Assembly: GCA_003566935.1 (NCBI GenBank)
Contig: PXBM01000184.1
Location: 1-7,841, forward strand
Length of the DNA stretch: 7,841 nucleotides
DNA from: Syntrophomonadaceae bacterium
Lineage (GTDB): Bacteria; Bacillota; Dethiobacteria; DTU022
Direction: 5' to 3'
How positions within the stretch are numbered: position 1 is the first letter of the stretch; each line of letters starts with the position of its first letter. The position numbers and the translations under genes are program-made. Shown in pieces: positions 1 to 6,131 of the stretch. Below the pieces are notes generated by a model that made no database searches, was not told where the DNA came from, and saw nothing but the letters and a program-made list of their open reading frames with translations.

Positions 1-35
1 TGCCTTTTTTAAATTGAAAAATTCTGCCCTATATT

Positions 36-64
36 TTGACTTTTCACTTTTTATCACGTACTAT
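36..64 (+). promoter_or_regulatory. Probable sigma-A promoter of the amidase gene
   Basis: A -35 box TTGACT (36-41, 5 of 6 to consensus) is separated by exactly 17 bp from a -10 box TACTAT (59-64, 4 of 6, with the important T1, A2, A5 and T6 present). The surrounding DNA is AT-rich. The expected transcription start is near position 71, which would put the ribosome binding site at the very 5' end of the message. This is inferred from sequence only; another start site cannot be excluded. Confidence 0.6.
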
Positions 65-70
65 GTACTC

Positions 71-76
71 GAGGTG
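71..76 (+). promoter_or_regulatory. Ribosome binding site fixing the TTG start of the amidase
   Basis: GAGGTG lies 7 nt upstream of a TTG codon at 84-86. No ATG or GTG near it gives a better match, and the TTG is followed at once by a basic-then-hydrophobic N-terminus as expected for an exported protein. This supports TTG as the true start. Confidence 0.7.
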
Positions 77-83
77 AATAACT

Positions 84-2324
84 TTGCGCAAGCTGATACC
101 ATTAATTTTAGGTATTTTTATCATAGTATTCGCTTACCTTTATATTACGAGCCTTTTCCCGGAAAGAGTTGAAGTGATAATTGATGGTCGAAAAATCGAG
201 CTTGACAATCCTGCCATCGTCGAGGAAGACACTCTTCTGGTACCGGCAATTCCTATTATTGAAATCCTGGGTTTTAATACTTTTACAGACGGTGACAATA
301 AGGTTACAGCTTCAATAGGTGATTACACTGCCGTTTTTACCCCCTACGGAAGCAGGGTGACTATTCATAATGAATCAACTTCTTATAGTGCAGCCCTGAA
401 AAAAGACAATGATATTTTTTACCTTCCAGCACTTCAAGCTGCTGAAACACTTGGCGTTCTTGCGCAATGGGACAGGGACTCAGGAACTTTATATATCAAT
501 ACACCCCGGGAGTTTGACCCGAAACCGTTAGAAGAGCATGAAGAGCCTATACTCCATCTTGCTTACCCGCCGAGGGACGGCTTTTATTATTACAGCAATG
601 ATCTCTTTGTCTTCGGCACCACAGATTCCTACTCTGATGTACATGTTACTGTGAATGGTAAACTGGTCGATGTAATTGATCAACGCACAGGCAATTTCCT
701 GACCATGACCGAGATCCCCAGGGGAGAAGAGTTTTTGTTAACGGTAGAAGCTAGAAATGCTAAGGGTTTTACAAGGGTTGAAAGAACCGTTCATTACCCG
801 GACTGGTGGCAGGCCATGCCGGAAGAACCTTTGACTATCAATGAAAACCGTCAACTGCCTGCAGAAAACCAGGTCCTGCAGGCCGAAGATATTCTACACA
901 TAGCAGTCCAGGGCAGCCCGGGGGCTAACGCTACCTTTCAGATAGGAAACAGGAGCACATCACATTACATGATTGAAAGAGCCTATCCAGGGGGACCTGC
1001 AGGCAGTGGAGGAATATATACCGCCACTTACAAAGTTTCTCCGGAAGACCTGCCGGACAGTGGAGAAACAACTTTAATGCCGATAACTGTATCCCTGCAA
1101 AAAAGCGATAACAAAGTTAATAAAGAGCTGCCAGGTAAGGTTACTTTTACCGCAGAAAATCCATATAGGATTATTGAAGTTAAGCTAGAACATGAGCTAA
1201 AAAATAACGGTTGGCTTTACCGCTTGAGAGATAGTGAACTAAACCTGCTTTCAAGTACATTCGGCGGATCCGGGCACCCCACCACAGTTATTCACTACCT
1301 TAAAGAAGGGACCCGCTATAAAGCGACAGGACGTGCCGGAAGCTATTACAGGGTGGCAATACCCGGCAGCGACAACACTTACCTCATCCACCAAGGTATG
1401 GTTAATGTGCTTGCACAGTCAGAATTAGAGGAACCTATCTTGACTGGAGTTGAATTAGTTGAAGATGACCAAAAAGTCAGGATGACCCTTAAAACAAATG
1501 AAAGATTCCCATATTTTATAGAAGATAGCGCTGACGGACTGGAAATTGAATTAAGGGGAGTCATAACTAGCAATAACATCTCTCTGCCTTCAATGCCTGC
1601 AGGTATATCTGATTTTAAAGTAAATCCCCTCAGCCCGGACGGTAGCAATAATCACCTGGTCACCATAGAGCTTGACTGGTCAATGACAGGTTTCAAACCA
1701 TACTGGGATGGTAATAACCTGGTTATTGACTTTTACAAGCCACCTGAAGTTGACCAGGAGAATCCTCTTGAAGGTAAGAAAATAATAATTGACCCAGGCC
1801 ATGGCGGTAAGGACTACGGAGCGACCGGACCGGGTGACCTCTATGAAAAAGATGTTGTTCTTGACATGAGTTTCTACTTAAAAGATATGTTGGAAGAAGC
1901 AGGTGCAGAAATTGTTATGACAAGGACCGAAGATGTTTTTGTCAACCTCTATGACAGACCCGAAAGGATTGACAATTATAACCCGGACCTGCTAATCAGC
2001 GTTCATTCCAATGCACACCAACATGGCGCCCAGGCTGTCGACACTCACGGATTGATGACTCTTTATAACTACGAGCATAATAAGTTATTAGCAGAAATAA
2101 TGTTGGATAAACTTGAAGAGCGGATGGGTCTGCCTGCTATCATGACCTGGAGAAGAAATATCGCGGTAGTCAGACATCCTCATGTCCCAACTGTATTAGT
2201 CGAAGCAGGCTATATGATGCATCCTGTAGACAACTGGCACATCTTTCATCCCCACGGGCAGGAAGAATTTGCCCGGGCCATGATGGAAGGGATCGAAGCA
2301 TATTTTCTGGGATTTGCTGAATAA
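84..2324 (+). CDS. Membrane-anchored multidomain N-acetylmuramoyl-L-alanine amidase (Amidase_3 family)
   Basis: Predicted to cleave the amide bond between N-acetylmuramic acid and L-alanine in peptidoglycan, acting outside the membrane. The 746-residue product starts at a TTG. Residues about 4-24 are an uncleaved-looking signal/anchor helix after a short basic stretch. Residues about 28-139 have two repeats of the pattern of the copper-amine-oxidase N-terminal-like domain (VDG-type strand, LVP/YLP, later LG...WD), thought to be a wall-binding or protein-interaction module. Residues about 155-238 look like a bacterial Ig-like domain, about 360-445 resemble an SH3b fold, and about 450-553 resemble an AMIN-type beta domain. 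The catalytic Amidase_3 domain is about 564-743. Its zinc ligands are His573 (DPGHGG), Glu588 (YEKD) and His641 (SVHSNA), and the catalytic Glu is Glu707 (VEAGYM), so it should be active. The 260-360 segment I do not recognise. The gene is monocistronic here and converges on yraN. The amidase call is firm; the exact role (growth, separation, sporulation) is not visible, and the accessory-domain names are inference. Confidence 0.93.
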   Translation: MRKLIPLILGIFIIVFAYLYITSLFPERVEVIIDGRKIELDNPAIVEEDTLLVPAIPIIEILGFNTFTDGDNKVTASIGDYTAVFTPYGSRVTIHNESTSYSAALKKDNDIFYLPALQAAETLGVLAQWDRDSGTLYINTPREFDPKPLEEHEEPILHLAYPPRDGFYYYSNDLFVFGTTDSYSDVHVTVNGKLVDVIDQRTGNFLTMTEIPRGEEFLLTVEARNAKGFTRVERTVHYPDWWQAMPEEPLTINENRQLPAENQVLQAEDILHIAVQGSPGANATFQIGNRSTSHYMIERAYPGGPAGSGGIYTATYKVSPEDLPDSGETTLMPITVSLQKSDNKVNKELPGKVTFTAENPYRIIEVKLEHELKNNGWLYRLRDSELNLLSSTFGGSGHPTTVIHYLKEGTRYKATGRAGSYYRVAIPGSDNTYLIHQGMVNVLAQSELEEPILTGVELVEDDQKVRMTLKTNERFPYFIEDSADGLEIELRGVITSNNISLPSMPAGISDFKVNPLSPDGSNNHLVTIELDWSMTGFKPYWDGNNLVIDFYKPPEVDQENPLEGKKIIIDPGHGGKDYGATGPGDLYEKDVVLDMSFYLKDMLEEAGAEIVMTRTEDVFVNLYDRPERIDNYNPDLLISVHSNAHQHGAQAVDTHGLMTLYNYEHNKLLAEIMLDKLEERMGLPAIMTWRRNIAVVRHPHVPTVLVEAGYMMHPVDNWHIFHPHGQEEFARAMMEGIEAYFLGFAE

Positions 2325-2336
2325 AGAATTAAATGT

Positions 2337-2377
2337 AGCACATCAAGATCACCCCGCTAAAATATTTTTGATGTGTT
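2337..2377. terminator. Inverted repeat between the convergent amidase and yraN genes, possible terminator
   Basis: A perfect 8-bp inverted repeat (CACATCAA at 2339-2346 and TTGATGTG at 2368-2375) extends to 12 pairs on the plus strand if two G-U and two A-U pairs are added, with a 17-nt loop. It begins 12 bp after the amidase stop and runs into the 3' end of yraN. It is followed on the plus strand by a T-rich but interrupted stretch. The large loop and low GC make it a weak intrinsic terminator, so the role is tentative. Confidence 0.35.
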
Positions 2378-2720
2378 TAATATCTTTCACCAGGCCGGAA
2401 CTCTTCTCGATCATAACGGCAACAAGGTCTATACGGGAGGATACCTCACGGTGGTAATTTGATTGGATATATTGTAGTGCCAGGCGGTGCAGCTTTCTTG
2501 CTTTTTCCTGGTTAATAGATTCTTCCGGCCTGCCAAAAGCTAATCCCGTCTTAGTGCGCACTTCGACTATAACAACCATGTCCCCATCCCGGGCAATTAT
2601 ATCAATTTCACCCAGCCTGCAGCGATAATTAGTTTCAATAATGCGGTAGCCCTTTTGTTCTAAATATTCCCGGGCTGCCTGTTCGCCCTTTTGTCCTACC
2701 TGTTGACGCATCAAGGTCAT
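2349..2720 (-). CDS. yraN: YraN family protein (UPF0102), predicted nuclease-fold protein
   Basis: A 123-residue protein that matches the UPF0102/YraN family in length and pattern. The core resembles a PD-(D/E)XK nuclease fold: Glu13 in the first helix (GEQAAREYL), the GEID motif ending in Asp40, and the V-E-V-R motif with Glu53, followed by the family-typical FGRPEESI and K73/K76 region. A Holliday-junction resolvase-like role has been suggested for the family from the fold, but its biological function is not established. The ATG start has AGGAGA 6 nt upstream. It is the last gene of the cluster, 101 bp after rnhB. The neighbourhood with rnhB is common in bacteria and hints at a link to DNA maintenance. 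It may have its own weak promoter. Confidence 0.9.
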   Translation of the reverse strand: MTLMRQQVGQKGEQAAREYLEQKGYRIIETNYRCRLGEIDIIARDGDMVVIVEVRTKTGLAFGRPEESINQEKARKLHRLALQYIQSNYHREVSSRIDLVAVMIEKSSGLVKDIKHIKNILAG

Positions 2721-2736
2721 CTTAAATCTCCTGTAG

Positions 2737-2775
2737 ATAAATAAATTTATTCAGCCGATGCTAATTAATACTCAA
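2737..2775 (-). promoter_or_regulatory. Weak promoter-like sequence upstream of yraN
   Basis: On the minus strand TTGAGT (2775-2770) is followed after about 18 bp by AATAAA, in an AT-rich stretch that includes the 12-bp palindrome AATAAATTTATT just before the yraN ribosome binding site. Matches are 4-5 of 6 and 4 of 6. The gap is long enough to hold a promoter, but the match is poor and yraN could simply be read through from rnhB. Confidence 0.2.
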
Positions 2776-2783
2776 ATGAACGG

Positions 2784-2823
2784 AGAGCAAAGTTTTAAAC
2801 ACCATTTAAACATTTTACGCTCT
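2784..2823 (-). repeat. Long imperfect hairpin after rnhB
   Basis: The segment has paired ends AGAGC/GCTCT, an inner AAA/TTT block and a TTTAAA/TTTAAA block around a 5-nt loop (TGGTG on the minus strand), with small bulges between blocks. One end overlaps the rnhB stop codon. It is not followed by a run of T on the minus strand, so it is not a standard intrinsic terminator. It could attenuate transcription or protect the 3' end of the rnhB message. Confidence 0.35.
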
Positions 2824-3592
2824 AATCAATTAGCCTAAATGATCGGCGATGCTCGGGACAGGGGCCAAATTGCTGAAGCGCCTGACGATGCTCCTCAGTA
2901 CCGTAACCCTTGTTTTGATTAAAGCCGTACTGTGAATATTTTTCGTGTAAATCATCCATAATTCTATCCCTGGCTACTTTGGCCAGGACAGAAGCAGCGG
3001 CAATAGTCAAAGAAATAGCATCTCCACCTTTTATTGCCTTCTGCCTGAAGGGACATCCTTTAATTGCAAAGCCATCGACCAGGACAAAGTCCGGCTCAAT
3101 GGATAGCTTTACCAGGGCCCTGTTCATGGCAATTAATGAAGCTGCATGAATGTTATGTTGATCGATTTCTGCACGTGAAGCGCTGGCAATAGCGTAAGAA
3201 CGGGCGCTGATGACAATCTGATCAAATAATCTTTCGCGAGACGCTTTGGCAAGCTTCTTGGAGTCATTTAATCCGGAAATAGAGCAATTTTCCGGATCAA
3301 GTATTACAGCAGCAGCTACAACCGGCCCGGCTAGCGGACCCCGGCCGGCTTCATCAGTTCCGGCAATAACCGTGAAACCTTTTTTTATTAAATAATTCTC
3401 TTCATCCAGCATTTTCTGCAGGCGAGCTTCTTCTACAATAGCCCTCTGTTTTCTCCGCTGATAAGACTGCAGGAGGTTAACAACGCCCTGCCTTTTATCA
3501 GCCATTAGCAGTTCTTCATCACGGGGACACAGATCTGCCTGTTGTGCCAGGTATGTTTTGATTTCCGAAATAGTCATCTTTTCAAAGGTCAC
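2822..3592 (-). CDS. rnhB: Ribonuclease HII
   Basis: Endonuclease that cuts the RNA strand of RNA-DNA hybrids and starts removal of single ribonucleotides misincorporated in DNA. The 256-residue protein has the long N-terminal extension (about 70 residues, helical and charged) seen in Bacillus-type RNase HII. The catalytic domain then begins with the TDEAGRGPLAGP motif. The four expected acidic metal ligands are visible: Asp80, Glu81, Asp173 (LVDGF) and Asp191 (KGGDA). Also present are the DSKKL motif (110-114) and AAASVLAKVARDR (198-210), followed by the KGYGT-E-H motif near 228-235. The GTG start overlaps the rbgA stop (GTGA) and has GAGGAG 8 nt upstream inside rbgA, which indicates translational coupling. 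An in-frame ATG five codons later has a poorer ribosome binding site. Length and motifs are complete. Confidence 0.96.
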   Translation of the reverse strand: MTFEKMTISEIKTYLAQQADLCPRDEELLMADKRQGVVNLLQSYQRRKQRAIVEEARLQKMLDEENYLIKKGFTVIAGTDEAGRGPLAGPVVAAAVILDPENCSISGLNDSKKLAKASRERLFDQIVISARSYAIASASRAEIDQHNIHAASLIAMNRALVKLSIEPDFVLVDGFAIKGCPFRQKAIKGGDAISLTIAAASVLAKVARDRIMDDLHEKYSQYGFNQNKGYGTEEHRQALQQFGPCPEHRRSFRLID

Positions 3593-4458
3593 AGCGACTG
3601 CTCCTCATGCTGATCTGTAAAAACCTCCGGTGGTTCCTCAAGAGTCAGGCGACCGAGGGAACCGGCCTGGAAGTCCTTTAAAACTAATGCGCTTGCTCTT
3701 TCCAGGTCTACCTGTCCGGCAGCTTGCAGGCAGCCATGAGCTGTACCGATTTGCTCCAACATTATTTCAGAATTACTGGAGTTGAACTCGCCATAACGTT
3801 TGGATAATAGCTCTTCTTTTCCTTTTTTCTTATATATATCGAGCAACCATAGGGCAATACCCTGCTGATCAAGGCGACTGGGCGGCATAGCGCCCACTGC
3901 AGCAAGCGGCCAAGTCGATGATTCAGTAATTTTCGGCCAGAGAATACCGGGAGTATCCAACAGTTCCAGGCCGGGGGTTATTTTTATCCACTGCCTGCCC
4001 TTAGTAACGCCAGGCTGATTACCGGTCCGGGTAACAGCCTTATGGACAAAATGGTTGATCAATGTTGATTTGCCTACATTAGGTATACCCACGACCATCA
4101 TCCGCAGGGGGCGCTTGATCCTGCCGGGCCGCAGGTTTTCTTCCTCGTTCTTAATGAATCGGAGAAAGTTCTTTAAATATTTATTGTTATGAACACTAAA
4201 AGACATGGCTTGCTGATCCATGTCTTTAAAGTAACCTAACCATTTTTCTGTTATATTATCCTCTGCCCGATCTGCTTTATGTAAGAGCACCAGATGTTTT
4301 TTGCCCTGAAGCAATTTCCTGAGAGCCGGATTACGGCTGCTAACCGGTATGCGAGCATCTAGCAGCTCAACAGCCAGATCGATTATCTTGATGTCCTGGC
4401 TAAGGATATTTAAAGCCTTGGCCATTGAACCCGGGTACCACTGGCCTTTGTTGTTCAA
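3589..4458 (-). CDS. rbgA: Ribosome biogenesis GTPase RbgA (YlqF), variant in several key motifs
   Basis: Circularly permuted GTPase of the YlqF/YawG family that helps late assembly of the 50S subunit in the cytoplasm. The 289-residue product (B. subtilis RbgA is about 282) has motifs in the permuted order G4-G5-G1-G2-G3. G1 is GIPNVGKST (124-132), G2 includes PGVTKG (149-154), G3 is DTPG (168-171). The C-terminal RNA-binding helical domain is typical (GQVDLERAS, then DFQAGSLGRLTLE). Three family-critical sites differ. The WFPGHMAKA segment reads WYPGSMAKA, so the catalytic His9 equivalent is Ser11. G4 is HKAD (60-63) instead of NKxD. The G5 region (SVHNNKYLKN, 88-97) lacks the usual glycines. 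The open frame extends upstream to a TTG at 4506, inside lepB. I chose the TTG at 4458 because GGTGG lies 7 nt upstream and the family N-terminus begins here. It starts 2 bp after the lepB stop. Family assignment is firm; activity is uncertain. Confidence 0.9.
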   Translation of the reverse strand: MNNKGQWYPGSMAKALNILSQDIKIIDLAVELLDARIPVSSRNPALRKLLQGKKHLVLLHKADRAEDNITEKWLGYFKDMDQQAMSFSVHNNKYLKNFLRFIKNEEENLRPGRIKRPLRMMVVGIPNVGKSTLINHFVHKAVTRTGNQPGVTKGRQWIKITPGLELLDTPGILWPKITESSTWPLAAVGAMPPSRLDQQGIALWLLDIYKKKGKEELLSKRYGEFNSSNSEIMLEQIGTAHGCLQAAGQVDLERASALVLKDFQAGSLGRLTLEEPPEVFTDQHEEQSL

Positions 4459-4460
4459 AG

Positions 4461-4988
4461 TTAGTCCACCTTTGAAGTAATTAACCGTGCTTCCCAGGGT
4501 GGCCAAAATATGAAGAAGGCACGTCCCTTGAGATCTTCACGGGAAACAAAACCGACCCGGGGGTCCCTGCTGTCCATACTGTTTTGCCTGTAATCACCCA
4601 TTACAAAGTAATAACCTTCAGGCACTTCAACCGGGCCATAATCATATAAATCCATATCTGTTAGCAGGTAAGGTTCATCAAATAGTTGTCCATTTACATA
4701 TACACGGCCGCTGGTAATTTCAATTTTGTCACCTTCAAGGCCAATAACGCGCTTAATGAAATCACGTCCCGGCTCAAATTCAAAGACAACAATATCACCA
4801 TAACCTGGTTCATCAAAGTGATATACCACTTTATTGACCATTAGCCGTTCAGTTTCATGCAATGTAGGATACATTGATCTGCCCTCTACGACAAATACTT
4901 CGAACAGAAACAACCTGATCAAGAGGGCTAATACTATCGCTATAAGTATAGATCTAGTCCAATCCCAGATCTCTCCCCATCTGCTCAC
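4461..4988 (-). CDS. lepB: Type I signal peptidase
   Basis: Membrane-bound serine protease that removes signal peptides from exported proteins on the outer face of the cytoplasmic membrane. From the chosen GTG start the product has 175 residues. It has a single N-terminal transmembrane helix (about 11-33), then the catalytic serine motif EGRSMYPTL with Ser38, the general-base motif RDFIKRVIG with Lys79, and the conserved GDYRQNSMDSRDPR box (131-144). Single-helix architecture and size match the Gram-positive SipS type. The frame is open back to a TTG at 4997, but that codon abuts the GGAG ribosome binding site with no spacing, while GTG at 4988 is 9 nt away. It lies between rplS and rbgA, with 18 bp before and 2 bp after. 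Its operon also carries ffh, so targeting and signal-peptide removal are co-expressed with ribosome genes. Confidence 0.95.
   Translation of the reverse strand: MSRWGEIWDWTRSILIAIVLALLIRLFLFEVFVVEGRSMYPTLHETERLMVNKVVYHFDEPGYGDIVVFEFEPGRDFIKRVIGLEGDKIEITSGRVYVNGQLFDEPYLLTDMDLYDYGPVEVPEGYYFVMGDYRQNSMDSRDPRVGFVSREDLKGRAFFIFWPPWEARLITSKVD
4466..4473 (-). promoter_or_regulatory. Ribosome binding site deciding the rbgA TTG start
   Basis: AAAGGTGG sits within the last codons of lepB, 7 nt before the TTG at 4458-4456. The upstream in-frame TTG at 4506 has no such site and would overlap lepB by 46 bp. The arrangement couples rbgA translation to lepB. Confidence 0.7.
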
Positions 4989-4997
4989 TTTTATCAA

Positions 4998-5001
4998 CTC
5001 C
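4998..5001 (-). promoter_or_regulatory. Ribosome binding site deciding the lepB start
   Basis: GGAG lies directly against the in-frame TTG at 4997 but 9 nt before GTG at 4988. Normal spacing therefore favours the GTG, shortening the protein by three residues. Confidence 0.55.
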
Positions 5002-5006
5002 GTTTT

Positions 5007-5348
5007 TTAGCGACGTTCCTTGATCCTGGCAGCCTTACCGGTCCGCTTGCGCAGATAGTAAAGCTTAGCGCGTCTGACCCGTCCTTTTTTAACAATTTCG
5101 ATTTTACTTACAGACGGTGAATGGACAGGAAAAACTCTTTCCACGCCAATGCCAAAGGTGACCCTGCGCACGGTAAAAGTTTCTCTTGCTCCGCTGCCCT
5201 GACGCCTGATAACCACTCCTTCGAAAGCCTGGGTTCTTTCACGGCCGCCTTCGACAACCTTAACATGCACTTTTACCCTGTCTCCAGGAGTAAATTGTGG
5301 TAAATCCTCTTTGAGGTTTTGTTTTTCGACCTCTTTGATTAAATCCAT
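5007..5348 (-). CDS. rplS: 50S ribosomal protein L19 (bL19)
   Basis: Structural protein of the large ribosomal subunit, located at the interface with the 30S subunit. The 113-residue product is of normal family length (about 114-117) and shows the whole family pattern: the N-terminal MDLIKEVEKQ helix, the PGDRVKVHVKV strand (21-31), AFEGVVIRRQGSG (41-53), RRVTFGIGVERVFP (61-74) and the basic tail RRAKLYYLRKRTGKAARIKERR at the C-terminus (92-113). The open frame begins earlier at a TTG (5369), but that codon overlaps the AAGGAGG ribosome binding site, so the ATG at 5348 is the real start. It follows trmD by 31 bp, too short to contain the structured L19 leader known from some Firmicutes. It precedes lepB by 18 bp. 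Confidence 0.97.
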   Translation of the reverse strand: MDLIKEVEKQNLKEDLPQFTPGDRVKVHVKVVEGGRERTQAFEGVVIRRQGSGARETFTVRRVTFGIGVERVFPVHSPSVSKIEIVKKGRVRRAKLYYLRKRTGKAARIKERR

Positions 5349-5359
5349 TTTATCTGAAA

Positions 5360-5366
5360 CCTCCTT
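5360..5366 (-). promoter_or_regulatory. Ribosome binding site of rplS
   Basis: A strong AAGGAGG, 11 nt before the ATG at 5348, overlaps the upstream in-frame TTG at 5369. This rules that TTG out as the start. Spacing is at the long end of the normal range. Confidence 0.75.
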
Positions 5367-5379
5367 CAATCAATAAATC

Positions 5380-6117
5380 TTAATTATTTATTTTCCTTAT
5401 ATTTTCCAGGTATGCCATATCTTCTGGGCTCAATTCAGCCTGCTCCAGCAAATCAGGCCTTCGTTCATAAGTTCGTTTTATCGACTGCTGCCTGCGCCAT
5501 ATATCGATTTCTCCATGATTGCCTGATAGCAAAACATTGGGCACTTTCATATCTCGGTATTCCGGTGGCCGGGTATAGTGTGGATGTTCAAGCAGCGGTT
5601 CGCTAAAAGATTCATTGGCTGCAGCTTCTTCGGATATAAAACCCGGTAGTAATCGCACTACCGCATCGACTACAACTGCCGCAGCAATTTCTCCACCTGT
5701 TAAAACATAGTCACCTATAGACAGCTCTAAATCAATTATACTGTTGCGAACTCTTTCATCTACTCCTTCGTATCTGCCGCAAATCATGATTAAATGATCT
5801 TCGCCGGATAACTGCCTGGCCATCTGCTGGTTAAATTTGTGTCCCTGGGGAGTCAACAGGATTACCCTGGTTCTCTCCGCCATGGTTTTGTTCCTAAGAT
5901 CTTCTACTGCCTCGAAAAGCGGTTCCGGTTTTAAAATCATGCCGCATCCGCCCCCATAGGGTGTGTCATCTACCTGACGGTGACGATCATGAGTATATTG
6001 ACGCAAGTCAACCAGGTTTATTTCCACCAGGTTCCTGTCAACGGCCCTTTTAATCATACTTTCCTTAAAAGGCCCTTCCAGTATACCGGGGAATATTGTC
6101 ACCAGATCTATTTTCAT
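5380..6117 (-). CDS. trmD: tRNA (guanine(37)-N1)-methyltransferase
   Basis: Transfers a methyl group from S-adenosylmethionine to N1 of G37 next to the anticodon in tRNAs reading CNN and some other codons, preventing +1 frameshifting. The 245-residue product has the SPOUT trefoil-knot fold: the N-terminal IDLVTIFPG, the DDTPYGGGCGM motif (50-60), ICGRYEGVDERV (112-123) and SIGDYVLTGGE (133-143) that form the SAM pocket, then Arg155 in the DAVVRLLPG segment, HPHYTRP (178-184) and VLLSGNHGEI (195-204). The usual general base, Asp169 in the E. coli numbering (DSF), appears to be Glu169 here (ANESF), with a one-residue deletion beside it. The ATG start has GGGGAG 9 nt upstream, formed partly by the end of rimM. 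It sits between rimM and rplS, the standard order. Confidence 0.97.
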   Translation of the reverse strand: MKIDLVTIFPGILEGPFKESMIKRAVDRNLVEINLVDLRQYTHDRHRQVDDTPYGGGCGMILKPEPLFEAVEDLRNKTMAERTRVILLTPQGHKFNQQMARQLSGEDHLIMICGRYEGVDERVRNSIIDLELSIGDYVLTGGEIAAAVVVDAVVRLLPGFISEEAAANESFSEPLLEHPHYTRPPEYRDMKVPNVLLSGNHGEIDIWRRQQSIKRTYERRPDLLEQAELSPEDMAYLENIRKINN

Positions 6118-6131
6118 AAATCTTTACTCCC

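Noticed and set aside
1..10. T-rich TGCCTTTTTT at the left edge as the tail of an upstream terminator
   Set aside because: The stem, if any, lies outside the window, so it cannot be supported.
1379..1648. Minus-strand open frame of 89 codons inside the amidase gene
   Set aside because: It lies wholly inside a well-supported gene in another frame, has low-complexity Ser/Leu-rich composition and no ribosome binding site or family pattern.
4459..4506. N-terminal extension of rbgA over the end of lepB
   Set aside because: The ribosome binding site at 4466-4473 and the family N-terminus place the start at 4458; the extension encodes the lepB end in another frame.
5349..5379. Structured L19 leader RNA between trmD and rplS
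   Set aside because: The gap is only 31 bp, mostly ribosome binding site, with no room for the known leader fold.
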